A stretch of 29,728 bases of DNA, from positions 1-29,728 of the forward strand of contig CAMPAP010000134.1 in assembly GCA_946631935.1 (NCBI GenBank). The letters run 5' to 3'. The stretch comes from an uncultured Lachnospiraceae bacterium (GTDB taxonomy: Bacteria; Bacillota; Clostridia; Lachnospirales; Lachnospiraceae). Below the pieces are notes generated by a model, which was not told where the DNA came from, made no database searches, and worked only from the letters and a program-made list of their open reading frames with translations. The position numbers and the translations under genes are program-made. Positions 1 to 8,840 of this stretch are shown one piece after another; within the stretch, counting starts at the first letter, position 1, and every line of letters begins with the position of its first letter.

Positions 1-561
1 ACAATCGCCGTATTGTTCTACTCTCTGTTCAATGCGAACGGAACTTTCATGCTCCTTTTCAAGAAATGGGGCTGGTTCCCTCAGAATTTCGAGATGTTTA
101 ACAAAGGATGGGGAACTCTCTTACTTATCGCTTTCATCCAGTTCTGGATGTGGTACGGCAATACCATGATCGTGCTTTGTGCAGGTATTCTTGGTATAAG
201 CCCTTCGCTTTATGAAGCGGCAATGGTTGACGGTGCTAACTCAAGAACCACCTTCTTCAAGATCACACTGCCTCTTCTTAAGCCCATTTTGCAGTTCACT
301 CTGGTAACCTCCGCTATCGGTGGTCTCCAGATGTACGATATCCCTCAGCTCTTAAATGCCGGCGATCCCATCGTCAAGGTAGGGGGAATGGATGTAAAAT
401 CAACCACAACGGTCATCATGCTCATCAAGAAGTACGTTTCACCCGGAACTACTCAGAACATGGGACGTGCTGCGGCATACTCCGTTGTGCTCTTTATAGT
501 AACTCTTTGCATAAGCCTTATTTTCTACAGATTAACGGCTTCTGACAGCAGTGAAAGGTAA
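1..561 (+). CDS. Carbohydrate ABC transporter permease, MalF type (5' partial)
   Basis: Inner-membrane permease of a binding-protein-dependent sugar importer. The reading frame is open at base 1, so the true start lies upstream and only the C-terminal part (about 186 residues) is present. The permease EAA loop is clear at about 214-285: EAAMVDGAN followed by a TLPLLKP element, which is where the ATPase subunit docks. Hydrophobic membrane helices lie on both sides of the loop. It belongs with the MalG-type permease that follows: its stop codon at 559-561 is 10 bases before that gene's ATG and overlaps its Shine-Dalgarno site. The solute-binding protein and any ATPase gene are outside the window. 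The sugar cannot be told from the permease sequence. Confidence 0.93.
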   Translation, partial: TIAVLFYSLFNANGTFMLLFKKWGWFPQNFEMFNKGWGTLLLIAFIQFWMWYGNTMIVLCAGILGISPSLYEAAMVDGANSRTTFFKITLPLLKPILQFTLVTSAIGGLQMYDIPQLLNAGDPIVKVGGMDVKSTTTVIMLIKKYVSPGTTQNMGRAAAYSVVLFIVTLCISLIFYRLTASDSSER

Positions 562-571
562 GGTGGATAAT

Positions 572-1435
572 ATGCAGGATAAAGAAATCAAAGGCTTTAG
601 CGGCACAAAACTTTTCAGAAATATTGTTTGTATATTCCTTTGCTTTATTTCAATCTTCCCCTTCTATATCCTTATTGTGAACTCAACACTCGCATCACAG
701 GATATCGTCGGCGGAATCAAGCTCTTGCCCGGCAATCAGCTTTTTGTAAACTTCAGGAATCTGCTTAGCGGCGGTGCGAAGACTAATAATGTTAATGTGC
801 TTCAGGCAATGCTGAACTCACTTATCATTACAATTCCCGCAACCATCCTTCAGATCTATTTCGGATCTCTTACAGCTTATGCGGTAACGGTTTACAACTT
901 CAAGCTTCGTAATTTTGTCTGGGGATTTATTTATGCGATCATGATGATCCCTACACAGATCTCCATCGTAGGTTTTATCAAGATAACTCAGATAACACAT
1001 ATCTACGGATCATTCCTTGCAATGATCATTCCCGCTGTTGCGGCTCCCACAACTGTTTACTTCATGAAGCAGTATATGGAGACCGGTCTTTCGGTAGAGA
1101 TAGTTGAAGCTGCAAGAATCGATGGCTCAAGAGAGTTCAAGACATTTAACAGCATCGTACTTCCTCTTCTTAAGCCCGCAATGGCAACACAGGCGATCTT
1201 CGGATTCGTTGCATCATGGAACAACCTCTATACACCTTCCATCATCCTTGCAACACAGCCTACAAAGAAGACAATGCCTATGTACGTTGAAGCCCTTAAG
1301 GCTAACGACAAGGAAAGAGACTGGGGTCTTATCTATGCAGGACTTTTCGCAACGGTTCTTCCCCTTCTCGTAATGTACTTCACTCTTTCAAAATACATCG
1401 TCGGTGGCGTAGCGCTCGGTGGTGTTAAGGAATAA
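572..1435 (+). CDS. Carbohydrate ABC transporter permease, MalG type
   Basis: Second permease of the sugar ABC importer, 287 residues, the usual size for the MalG/CUT1 family. I chose ATG 572 because AGGTGG at 561-566 sits five bases upstream; an in-frame GTG at 551 would overlap the previous gene and lacks a ribosome site. The N-terminus has one helix ending near an exported SPF-like loop (IFPFYILIVNST), followed by the core permease domain. The EAA loop (VEAARIDGS then VLPLLKP) is at about 1105-1177. The protein ends in the short basic-hydrophobic tail usual for the family. It is co-transcribed with the upstream permease, and a strong terminator follows, so this is the last gene of the transporter operon. 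Confidence 0.95.
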   Translation: MQDKEIKGFSGTKLFRNIVCIFLCFISIFPFYILIVNSTLASQDIVGGIKLLPGNQLFVNFRNLLSGGAKTNNVNVLQAMLNSLIITIPATILQIYFGSLTAYAVTVYNFKLRNFVWGFIYAIMMIPTQISIVGFIKITQITHIYGSFLAMIIPAVAAPTTVYFMKQYMETGLSVEIVEAARIDGSREFKTFNSIVLPLLKPAMATQAIFGFVASWNNLYTPSIILATQPTKKTMPMYVEALKANDKERDWGLIYAGLFATVLPLLVMYFTLSKYIVGGVALGGVKE

Positions 1436-1462
1436 TAATCTTTTGGGGTAAAAGATATATGA

Positions 1463-1494
1463 GGGGTGTCCGCAGGGTCGGACACCCCATTTTT
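1463..1494 (+). terminator. Rho-independent terminator of the sugar ABC operon
   Basis: A perfect 10-bp GC-rich stem (GGGGTGTCCG, 1463-1472, pairing with 1479-1488) closes a six-base loop and is followed by ATTTTT. It sits 27 bases after the MalG-type stop codon. It should end the transporter transcript. The DUF624 gene 25 bases further on would then depend on read-through or on a promoter I cannot see. Confidence 0.93.
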
Positions 1495-1518
1495 ATGAAA
1501 AGAATCAGGGAATAGAAA

Positions 1519-2274
1519 ATGCCGGGAATCGATCACAGAAACAGGGAAAATATAGAAAACAGCAAGTTCTCGCAGTCAGGCCTCAGAAAAGGTCTGGATG
1601 CCTTTGGAAACATGTTTGCTATCAATGTACTGTTTGTTATTACTTCCCTGCCTATATTTACCATAGGAGCGTCTCTTACTGCAGCATACTCCATGTCGAT
1701 GAGACTTCAGGATGATAAGGAAGAAACGGTTCTTGCGGGATATATCAGCGAATTCAAAAGGAATTTTAAACAGGCAACCCTTACCTTTTTCCTGGTCCTT
1801 TTAGCTGCTGCGATAATGACTGCAGAGGTACTTCTTGTAAGGACGCAGGAGAGAGGATCTCTCATGGCACAGTTTTATACTGTCGTTCTTATTTTTGAAA
1901 GCATTGGAATGGCTTTGGTGCTTCCTTTTCTCTTCCCGCTTATCGCTGCATATGAAAATACATTCTGGAATACCATAAGGAATGCATTTTACATGTCTGT
2001 GGGATATACCTGGAGTGCGGTGAAGATAATAGTGGCATGGGCTGCACCTGTGATAATCTGCCTGGTCTATCCTGTGATATTCATCACAATATGGTATCTC
2101 TGGCTTTTGCTGATCTTCGGGGCTGTGATCTGGGGAACTTCACACACTGTAAGATCGGTGCTCAGAAAAAACAACAAAGCACTTGAGAATAAAAAAGAGG
2201 AAAACTCAGGCAAATCTGACGGATCGGAGAAAACCGTAAAAGATGATGCTGAAGATATTCAGTCAGCTAAATAA
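1519..2274 (+). CDS. DUF624 (YesL-like) integral membrane protein
   Basis: A 251-residue membrane protein of the DUF624/YesL family. The family's N-terminal signature is visible: a glycine-rich start (GLRKGLDAFGNMFAINVLFV), then SLPIFTIGASLTA, then a loop with RLQDDKEETV before the next helix. About five hydrophobic helices follow. The last 35 residues are a charged, probably cytoplasmic tail. The ATG at 1519 has AGGGA at 1507-1511. YesL-like genes often sit beside sugar ABC transporters, as here, but their biochemical role is not established. The last 16 bases overlap the end of the convergent transglutaminase gene, and no terminator is visible between the two. Confidence 0.85.
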   Translation: MPGIDHRNRENIENSKFSQSGLRKGLDAFGNMFAINVLFVITSLPIFTIGASLTAAYSMSMRLQDDKEETVLAGYISEFKRNFKQATLTFFLVLLAAAIMTAEVLLVRTQERGSLMAQFYTVVLIFESIGMALVLPFLFPLIAAYENTFWNTIRNAFYMSVGYTWSAVKIIVAWAAPVIICLVYPVIFITIWYLWLLLIFGAVIWGTSHTVRSVLRKNNKALENKKEENSGKSDGSEKTVKDDAEDIQSAK

Positions 2275-4400
2275 TTTCCGGTTCCGTAAATGCCTATCTT
2301 AAAAAGAATGAATCTCATCGGTTTTTCTTTTTTAAGAAGATACAGAAGGTGTTTTCCGGTATCAAGAACAGCCTGCCTTTCATTCTCGTCAGGCTCCGAA
2401 TCGTTATATAGAAACAGATTTAAAGAATCGATAAAATCATCTGAAAGGATCCCGTCAGGGAGCCTTTTTTTGTATTCGGAAACAGTCTCGCAGGAAGCTA
2501 TGGGATGTCCGGAAAGCTTAAGGATCAGGAGTATCTGCCTGCAATGCAGAATGTATTTTTCACGCAAGCTTTTTTTGCTAAATGATACCGCCTGAACAAG
2601 CCGGTATATAACGAACATCAAAACCGTAATGGAGAGGATGACTGCGCACGGAATGATCAAAAGTCCCGGATCAAATTGAATATGCTCTTTTTCATCATCG
2701 GGATCTTCTGATCCGGTGCTTTCGGCTGCTTCTTCAGAGGCGATGTTTTCATAATGGGAATAACTGTCTGTTGCGGACTCGTCGGAAGATGTACGCCAAT
2801 ATGACCTTACATTAAATCCCGGAGTCGGGTCATATGTGATCCACCCTGCCCCGTCAAAGTATACTTCAGCCCATGCGTGAGCCATGGAACTGGTAACGGT
2901 AACGCAGCCGCCTTCCTTCACGGGAACGAGATATCCCTGAACATATCTTGCGGGGATTCCCTCACTTCTTGCAAGAAGGACAAATGCCGTTGCAAAATGT
3001 GAGCAATAACCGCATTTTGATTCAAGAAGGAAATAGTCCAGGAAGGATGTCTGATCCGTAACGTGATCCGGAAGATCTCCCGGCGTTTCTGTGTATGGGA
3101 ATGAATTCAGAAATGCGGACAGAGCGTCAAGCTTTTCGACATCATTTGAGCATCCGTCAAAAATGCTGTCCAAAATAGCCCTTGTGCCGGGGGAGAGAAC
3201 AGGTTCTTTTGCGTAAAGACCATGGATTTTTCCGGAATATTCCACGTATGCTTTGTAGGAAATATCGGAATCATCTCCGGAAAACGAGCTTTCCTCCGGA
3301 AAAGGCGCAGACGCCAGGTATTCCTTGAATGCAATATTGTCAGAGTTCAGGGAATAGAAATAGATTTCCGGGGCGCCGGATGAGCTGCTGTTTATAATGT
3401 CGGTTTTAAGCGGAGAAAAAACAATACTTTTGTCAGCATATATGGTTTTTATGGTAAAATGTGACCTTTTGATCAGATCGTAGGGCTTGCCTGTATAGGA
3501 ACCGACAGAAGATATAAGGGAATATGTGTCAGCGACAGATTCATTATCAGGAACAGTAAAGGTGTTTTCCCAGTTTCTTCCGGTAAATGTATCGAAGCTT
3601 TTACCTCTGAGGCGGAGCTGTCTTGTGCCGAAGGATATATTTTCAAGTTCCATGACCTCGGTATCATACGAAGACAGGTTCCCGCGTATATCGCCGGATT
3701 CGGAGAAGCCTATCAGTGTAACGGAAGGATCAAAAATATATTTTTCGGATAATTCCCGGCGGATATTGTCTATGGCGTTGCTGACATCCGAATAGATCTT
3801 ACGTACAAAATGCCAGTCATAAGGGTCATCAGATACCGGAGAAACAGCCACAAAGATCATGGTGGCAAGAAGGAACGGAAATATAAAAACAAGATGATCT
3901 GTGGAACCGGATCCTTTTCTGTGCCACCCCAGCTGAACTTCTTCAATGACGGTTACCAGAATAAAGAAAAGAGAAGACAATACGAATAATTTTGTTATTG
4001 GGACATTAACAAAAAACAAAAGAACCTGGTAAACCGCGGATCCGCAGGCTATGGATATCCTGACGGCTCTGATCCTTAAGGAAAGTTCACCGACAATAAG
4101 AGCGGCTGCGGAGGCACCTGTGATAAGGGCTGTCACAGTAAGTATCTTGTCATTAAGTTCAAGTATCCCCTGCCTGAATAATATAAAAAATATCAGGAAA
4201 AGAGACAGAAGTATTCCGGAAAGGATCAGCCTCACAGTGGTCCCTGATTCCTTTATGGCAAGAAAAACAAAAGTAAGCATAAAAATGGGGATCAGCAGTA
4301 ATATCCCGCCGGATTCCAAGGCGCCGGACAGGGTAAGGACGGAATAAAGTCCTGCTGAGATGATCCATATGAAAATGAGCTGATGCATGTTTTTGGTCAT
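2259..4400 (-). CDS. Membrane transglutaminase-like protein (TgpA type)
   Basis: A 713-residue protein. The N-terminal 210 or so residues hold about seven hydrophobic helices, followed by an extracytoplasmic region with a transglutaminase-like cysteine protease fold at about residues 420-530. The catalytic triad is intact: Cys466 (in CGYCSHFA), His508 (in MAHAWAE) and Asp524 (in YDPTPGF). One further helix near residues 583-610 leads to a cytoplasmic C-terminal part that resembles DUF4129. This TgpA/DUF3488-like layout is widely found with MoxR and DUF58 genes, as here; the substrate is unknown. The start codon overlaps the DUF58 stop codon by four bases (ATGA), which indicates translational coupling. 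The 3' end overlaps the convergent DUF624 gene by 16 bases. Confidence 0.9.
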   Translation of the reverse strand: MTKNMHQLIFIWIISAGLYSVLTLSGALESGGILLLIPIFMLTFVFLAIKESGTTVRLILSGILLSLFLIFFILFRQGILELNDKILTVTALITGASAAALIVGELSLRIRAVRISIACGSAVYQVLLFFVNVPITKLFVLSSLFFILVTVIEEVQLGWHRKGSGSTDHLVFIFPFLLATMIFVAVSPVSDDPYDWHFVRKIYSDVSNAIDNIRRELSEKYIFDPSVTLIGFSESGDIRGNLSSYDTEVMELENISFGTRQLRLRGKSFDTFTGRNWENTFTVPDNESVADTYSLISSVGSYTGKPYDLIKRSHFTIKTIYADKSIVFSPLKTDIINSSSSGAPEIYFYSLNSDNIAFKEYLASAPFPEESSFSGDDSDISYKAYVEYSGKIHGLYAKEPVLSPGTRAILDSIFDGCSNDVEKLDALSAFLNSFPYTETPGDLPDHVTDQTSFLDYFLLESKCGYCSHFATAFVLLARSEGIPARYVQGYLVPVKEGGCVTVTSSMAHAWAEVYFDGAGWITYDPTPGFNVRSYWRTSSDESATDSYSHYENIASEEAAESTGSEDPDDEKEHIQFDPGLLIIPCAVILSITVLMFVIYRLVQAVSFSKKSLREKYILHCRQILLILKLSGHPIASCETVSEYKKRLPDGILSDDFIDSLNLFLYNDSEPDENERQAVLDTGKHLLYLLKKEKPMRFILFKIGIYGTGNYLAD

Positions 4401-5554
4401 CTGAACACCTCACATGGTTTGTCATTATAACCGATCATTTTCACGTTTTCATTTCCGAAAACCGACAAATGCTTATCAGGTTCTTCCGTTACCATAAGAA
4501 GAACGGGAGAAGATGAATACTTTGAAAGAATATCCGAGAGCATGCCGGCTCCGGGAGTCCATTTATGAAGTACAAGTATATGGGACGAAGCCGAAAGGAT
4601 ATCCCTGTTTTCTGAGCATTCCCTGTATAATCGGTCATTTTCTTTGGAGTTTCTGAAAGAAAAAGCGGAAAGAGCCCGGTATGAATCCAGAAAACCGGAA
4701 ATATCACCGAAATCATATTTCGTTATTTTTTCTTTATATGAAAATACGTTTACACGGATGCCTTTTGAAGAATAATAGTATGCCAGGGCAATGACCGTTT
4801 CGAGGATCTTGTTTTCAAGCGGAAGATATAAAGCAGGGTCATCATCGTATCTTACCGGGTCCATGATGATGCAGACCGAACTTGAATTTTCTCCGGAAAA
4901 AGTCCTGACCGAAGGCTTTCCGCTGCGTGCCGTGGCTTTCCAGTTGATCAGACGGATGTCGTCTCCGGGGACGTAATCCCTTACGGGAATGTCCGGAACC
5001 TGCATGGCTTTCTGGTTTGATCCTGATGCTTTCAGGGTTTCGTCAATGTCCGGGTTTTCGATGATATCTATTCGCGGCATGACGGTTGCTTTCAGCGTTT
5101 CTTTGTTTCTGAAGGTCAGGGAAAAGAGTCTCAGATAGTCGGTTATGGTGACACTTTTTATGCCGACTTCATATTCTCCCCTGTATTTACAGACAAGGAC
5201 TGTTTCTTTTTTTATTCCGGAACGGGGAAAAAGCTCGTATTCGGTGTTTTCATCCAGGTCATAGATCTCGGAAAAATCGGAAAAGAAATGGACCCTGATC
5301 CCTGCATGGGAAAAGAGATCTTCATTCTGCAGCGTAAAATAAAAAGGCGTTGCGTTACCGGCGGTCACAGACCTTGTTCCGATCTCCTGATAAATCCTGA
5401 ATCTGGAATAGACTATAAAAGTATAGATAAGAGAAACAAGCGGAACGAAAACGGTAAAAAAGAAAAAACCGTAGGCTGCCGGTCCGCCTTTAAAGGAGAT
5501 CACAATAAGTGAAATGATAAAAAGAAGCAGTGCAATGATCCTGTTAATTCGCAT
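4397..5554 (-). CDS. DUF58 domain protein, MoxR-associated
   Basis: A 385-residue protein with two N-terminal membrane helices (about residues 6-22 and 28-49), then an extended beta-rich region and a DUF58 domain. The DUF58 signature is clear at residues 191-219: VRDYVPGDDIRLINWKATAR, followed by a conserved KP...R element. Downstream, VCIIMD resembles the first strand of a von Willebrand-A-like fold, which is how DUF58 proteins are usually viewed. It lies one base after the MoxR gene and overlaps the transglutaminase gene by four bases, so the three genes form one transcription unit. DUF58 proteins are thought to be partners of MoxR ATPases in assembling or activating surface or metal-dependent proteins; the client here is unknown. 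Confidence 0.9.
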   Translation of the reverse strand: MRINRIIALLLFIISLIVISFKGGPAAYGFFFFTVFVPLVSLIYTFIVYSRFRIYQEIGTRSVTAGNATPFYFTLQNEDLFSHAGIRVHFFSDFSEIYDLDENTEYELFPRSGIKKETVLVCKYRGEYEVGIKSVTITDYLRLFSLTFRNKETLKATVMPRIDIIENPDIDETLKASGSNQKAMQVPDIPVRDYVPGDDIRLINWKATARSGKPSVRTFSGENSSSVCIIMDPVRYDDDPALYLPLENKILETVIALAYYYSSKGIRVNVFSYKEKITKYDFGDISGFLDSYRALSAFSFRNSKENDRLYRECSENRDILSASSHILVLHKWTPGAGMLSDILSKYSSSPVLLMVTEEPDKHLSVFGNENVKMIGYNDKPCEVFR

Positions 5555-5555
5555 A

Positions 5556-6476
5556 TCAAACCATGGGAACCTTTGCTTTTAACACATTGGAATAGATCAC
5601 CGAATCAAGGTCTTCATCATTCATTTTTGCTTCGTGGGTAAGAGAGATTCTGTGATGAAGGCAGTCAACGGCGACGGCTTTTATATCATCGGGTATACAA
5701 AAAGTTCTGCCGGACAGATAAGCTTTTGCCATAGCTGCCCTGACAAGCATTATCATGGCTCTGGGGCTTGCACCCATATTAAAGCGGGATTCCTGTCTTG
5801 TAAGAGATATGATATCCTCCGCATACCTGAGGACATTGTCCTTGATCACGATTTCCCGGACATCCGAGATGGCTTTTTCAAGATTTTTACGGTCAATGGT
5901 CTGCTCTATCTTATCCGGGACTTTTCCGTTCAGATTATTTCTTGTAAGAAGCATTTCATCTTCCGGAGAAGGATAGCCGAGGGATATCTTCATCATAAAA
6001 CGGTCAAGCTGTGCTTCCGGAAGGGGATATGTTCCGATAAATTCAACCGGGTTTTGTGTTGCGATGATCATGAAAGGTTCAGGCATTTCATAAACCTTAT
6101 CGTCAACGGTAACCTTTTTTTCCGCCATTACTTCAAGAAGCGCTGACTGGGTCTTTGGGGAGGTCCTGTTGATCTCATCCGCAAGGATGATATTGTGGAC
6201 GACAGCACCTTTTCTGTAGCTGAATTCTCCTGTTTTCATGTTAAGGACGGACAGACCGGTGACGTCCGTCGGAAGAGTATCGGGAGTAAACTGTATCCTT
6301 CCAAAATCAAGTCCCAAAGATGCCGCAAGAGTCTTGACCAGAGTTGTTTTTCCAACTCCGGGAATATCCTCTATGAGAACATGCCCCTGAGCAAGAAGGC
6401 AAATCAGAATCTTTTCCACGGCATCGCTGTTTCCGATGAAGTATTCGTTAATGGAATCTTTGAGTTTTTTGATCAT
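5556..6476 (-). CDS. MoxR-family AAA+ ATPase
   Basis: A cytoplasmic AAA+ ATPase of 306 residues. Walker A is at residues 36-45 (EDIPGVGKTT), Walker B at 96-101 (IILADE), and the sensor-1 region is ATQNP near residue 142. The pre-sensor LPEAQLDRF motif typical of MoxR follows at about 152-160. An upstream in-frame start at 6563 would add 29 residues that do not fit the family. I chose the ATG at 6474-6476 because CGAGGGG lies a few bases upstream. It is the first gene of a minus-strand operon with DUF58 and the transglutaminase protein. MoxR ATPases act as chaperone-like remodelling enzymes; the target is not identifiable here. Confidence 0.93.
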   Translation of the reverse strand: MIKKLKDSINEYFIGNSDAVEKILICLLAQGHVLIEDIPGVGKTTLVKTLAASLGLDFGRIQFTPDTLPTDVTGLSVLNMKTGEFSYRKGAVVHNIILADEINRTSPKTQSALLEVMAEKKVTVDDKVYEMPEPFMIIATQNPVEFIGTYPLPEAQLDRFMMKISLGYPSPEDEMLLTRNNLNGKVPDKIEQTIDRKNLEKAISDVREIVIKDNVLRYAEDIISLTRQESRFNMGASPRAMIMLVRAAMAKAYLSGRTFCIPDDIKAVAVDCLHHRISLTHEAKMNDEDLDSVIYSNVLKAKVPMV

Positions 6477-6519
6477 TGCGTCCCCTCGTTTTGCAATTTT
6501 TAATAAAAAGGTCAATATG

Positions 6520-6528
6520 ATTATATCA
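6520..6528 (-). promoter_or_regulatory. Extended -10 promoter for the moxR operon
   Basis: Read on the minus strand, TGATATAAT is a perfect sigma-A -10 hexamer with the TGn extension, about 45 bases before the moxR start. No convincing -35 hexamer is found 16-18 bases further upstream, so the extended -10 would have to carry recognition. Position and sequence fit, but no start site has been mapped. Confidence 0.6.
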
Positions 6529-6615
6529 TTAATACAGGCAGTTGTAGGAACAGAAGCCATCAAATGCAGCCGGCCGTTTGCCGCCTTTTTTTATGAAGCA
6601 CAACAAGCAAAAACA

Positions 6616-6644
6616 TTGAAAAATAAAGGTTTAAAGGGTAAAAT
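6616..6644 (+). promoter_or_regulatory. Sigma-A promoter of the suf operon
   Basis: TTGAAA (6616-6621) and TAAAAT (6639-6644) are separated by exactly 17 bases, close to consensus. The predicted start, near 6651, leaves a leader of about 35 bases before sufC. An imperfect inverted pair AATTA-N8-TAATT (6645-6662) sits across the start region and could be an operator; I cannot assign it to a regulator. The moxR promoter points the other way about 90 bases upstream. Confidence 0.7.
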
Positions 6645-6684
6645 AATTAGGATTGGGTAATTTTGTTTATTGAAAGGCAGACTA

Positions 6685-7428
6685 ATGAGTAAGGAAACAC
6701 TAACCATAGAAAAACTCTGTGTAAGGATCGGAGAAAAAGAGATCCTGAAAGGGCTGGATCTGAAAGTGTGCGAAGGTGAGACCCATGTCATCATGGGACC
6801 CAACGGCGCGGGAAAATCCACCCTGGGAAATACCCTTATGGGAAAAAGCGAGTATGAGGTCACATCCGGAAAGATCACTTTCATGGGTGAAGACCTTCTT
6901 GCCATGAGCACCGATGAAAGAGCAAGAAAGGGCCTTTTCATGTCCTTCCAGAATCCCGTGGAAGTTCCGGGAGTAAGACTTTCTGAGTTCGTAAGAAATA
7001 CTTGTGAAGCCATGGGCGAGAAGATGAGTCTCTGGAATTTCAAAAAGGCGGCCGGAGAGCAGATGAAGGTTCTGGGCATGGATAAGACTTATCTTGACAG
7101 AGAGCTGAACGTGGGCTTTTCCGGAGGAGAGAAAAAGAAAGCGGAGATATTCCAGCTTTTAATGCTGAAGCCCAAACTTGCCATTTTGGACGAGACTGAT
7201 TCCGGACTTGATGTGGATGCGGTCAGGACTGTTTCCGAAGGAGTTAAGGCTTATCAGGAGCAGACCGGAGGAAGTCTTATCATCATCACACATTCAACCA
7301 GGATACTTGAGTCACTTAAGGTCGACAGGGTTCATGTCATAGCGGACGGAACCATTGTCTGTGAGGGTGACAGCAGCCTGGTGGACGAGATCAACGAAAA
7401 CGGATTTGAGAAATATATCGGTAAATAA
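6685..7428 (+). CDS. sufC: SufC, Fe-S cluster assembly ATPase
   Basis: ABC-type ATPase of the SUF Fe-S scaffold complex, 247 residues, normal length. Walker A is at residues 38-46 (GPNGAGKST), the ABC signature at about 145-150 (FSGGEKK), and Walker B at 166-170 (AILDE) with the SufC-typical DETDSGLD. SufC has no membrane domain and drives the SufB-SufD scaffold instead. ATG 6685 is preferred over an in-frame TTG at 6670: AAAGG at 6673-6677 is seven bases upstream and the family begins at about this residue. It is the first gene of the suf run, two bases before sufB. Confidence 0.97.
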   Translation: MSKETLTIEKLCVRIGEKEILKGLDLKVCEGETHVIMGPNGAGKSTLGNTLMGKSEYEVTSGKITFMGEDLLAMSTDERARKGLFMSFQNPVEVPGVRLSEFVRNTCEAMGEKMSLWNFKKAAGEQMKVLGMDKTYLDRELNVGFSGGEKKKAEIFQLLMLKPKLAILDETDSGLDVDAVRTVSEGVKAYQEQTGGSLIIITHSTRILESLKVDRVHVIADGTIVCEGDSSLVDEINENGFEKYIGK

Positions 7429-7430
7429 AA

Positions 7431-8840
7431 ATGAGCGAAGAAAAAACCTTTGTCGATGACATAAACCGTTCGGTTTACGACATAAGGGACGAAGAAAAGG
7501 ATGCATACAGATTAGAGGAAGGTCTGACCGAGGAGATCGTTAAAAAGATCAGTGAAGAAAAAAACGATCCCGAATGGATGAGGGATTTCAGACTTGAATG
7601 CCTGAAGATATATAATTCCCTGGAGGTGCCGCAGTGGGGGCCTGGTATAGAAGGCCTTGATATGGATCATATCTCCACTTATGTTCGTCCCAATACAAAA
7701 ATGAAAAATACCTGGGATGAGGTTCCCGAGGATATCAAAAATACTTTTGAAAGACTCGGTATACCCGAAGCGGAAAGAGCCTCCCTTGCAGGTGTCGGTG
7801 CGCAGTACGACTCTGAGCTTGTATACCACAACGTAATGAAAGAGGTGGAAGAGCAGGGAGTAGTCTATACCGATTTTGAAAGTGCACTTAAGGGTGAATA
7901 CGCAGATATGGTAAAGGAGCATTTCATGAAGCTCCTGGTGCCTTCCGACCATAAGTTCAATGCACTCCACGGAACGGTATGGTCCGGAGGATCCTTCGTG
8001 TATGTACCAAAAGGAGTAAAAGTTTCCATTCCCCTTCAGTCGTATTTCAGACTTAACGCCAAGGGAGCGGGACAGTTTGAGCACACTCTTATCATAGTGG
8101 ATGAGGGAGCGGATCTTCATTTCATCGAGGGCTGTTCGGCACCCAAATATAATGTGGCAAATCTGCATTCCGGATGTGTTGAGCTTTTCGTGGGAAAAAA
8201 CGCAAGGCTCAGATATTCCACCATAGAAAACTGGTCCAAAAATATGTACAACCTCAATTCCAAGAGGGCCATAGTTGAAGAGAACGGCCGCATGGAGTGG
8301 GTATCCGGTTCTTTCGGTTCCCATGTCTCATATCTGTATCCTTCCACGATACTTAAGGGAGATAATTCCACCATGGAATATACGGGAATTACCTTCGCAG
8401 GAGAGGGACAGAATCTTGACACAGGAATGAAGGTGATCCATGCGGGTAAAAATACATCTTCCGTAGTAAATACAAGATCCATTTCAAAGAGCGGAGGAAT
8501 AAGCACCACAAGGACCAGCGTCCAGGTGCTTCCCAAGGCAAAGGGATCAAAATCCGTGGTCAGCTGTGAGTCTTTAATGGTTGATAATATTTCACGTTCG
8601 GATACGATACCCGTAATGGATATAAGATGCGACGATGCGGATGTGGGACATGAAGCATCCATAGGAAGCATACCCGATGATGCGGTATTTTACCTCATGA
8701 GCCGCGGTCTTTCGGAGGCCGATGCAAGAGCTCTCATAGTCAGCGGATTTGCTGACAATGTCTCCAGAGAGCTTCCCATGGAGTATGCGGCGGAAATGAA
8801 TAATCTTATAAGACTTGAGATGAAAGGAACCATAGGATGA
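7431..8840 (+). CDS. sufB: SufB, Fe-S cluster scaffold subunit
   Basis: Scaffold protein on which [4Fe-4S] clusters are built, 469 residues, typical length. The N-terminal part is followed by the right-handed beta-helix core shared by SufB and SufD. The cysteine and glutamate that correspond to the proposed cluster site in E. coli SufB are present: Cys400 (in DIRCDD) and Glu408 (in VGHEAS). It starts two bases after sufC and overlaps sufD by four bases (ATGA), so scaffold subunits and ATPase should be made together. The order C-B-D-S-U differs from the Bacillus order C-D-S-U-B and is common in Clostridia. Confidence 0.97.
   Translation: MSEEKTFVDDINRSVYDIRDEEKDAYRLEEGLTEEIVKKISEEKNDPEWMRDFRLECLKIYNSLEVPQWGPGIEGLDMDHISTYVRPNTKMKNTWDEVPEDIKNTFERLGIPEAERASLAGVGAQYDSELVYHNVMKEVEEQGVVYTDFESALKGEYADMVKEHFMKLLVPSDHKFNALHGTVWSGGSFVYVPKGVKVSIPLQSYFRLNAKGAGQFEHTLIIVDEGADLHFIEGCSAPKYNVANLHSGCVELFVGKNARLRYSTIENWSKNMYNLNSKRAIVEENGRMEWVSGSFGSHVSYLYPSTILKGDNSTMEYTGITFAGEGQNLDTGMKVIHAGKNTSSVVNTRSISKSGGISTTRTSVQVLPKAKGSKSVVSCESLMVDNISRSDTIPVMDIRCDDADVGHEASIGSIPDDAVFYLMSRGLSEADARALIVSGFADNVSRELPMEYAAEMNNLIRLEMKGTIG

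Noticed and set aside
2250..2280. Bidirectional terminator between the DUF624 and transglutaminase genes
   Set aside because: CTGAA-GATA-TTCAG is a five-bp stem with no T run on either strand, and it lies within coding sequence.
6477..6563. Longer N-terminus for the MoxR protein
   Set aside because: The extra 29 residues do not match the family, and a strong ribosome site precedes the ATG at 6474-6476. The region also holds the promoter.
7512..8324. Long minus-strand frame (270 codons) opposite sufB
   Set aside because: It lies entirely inside a clear sufB gene, shows no family motif, and its composition fits the reverse of sufB codons.
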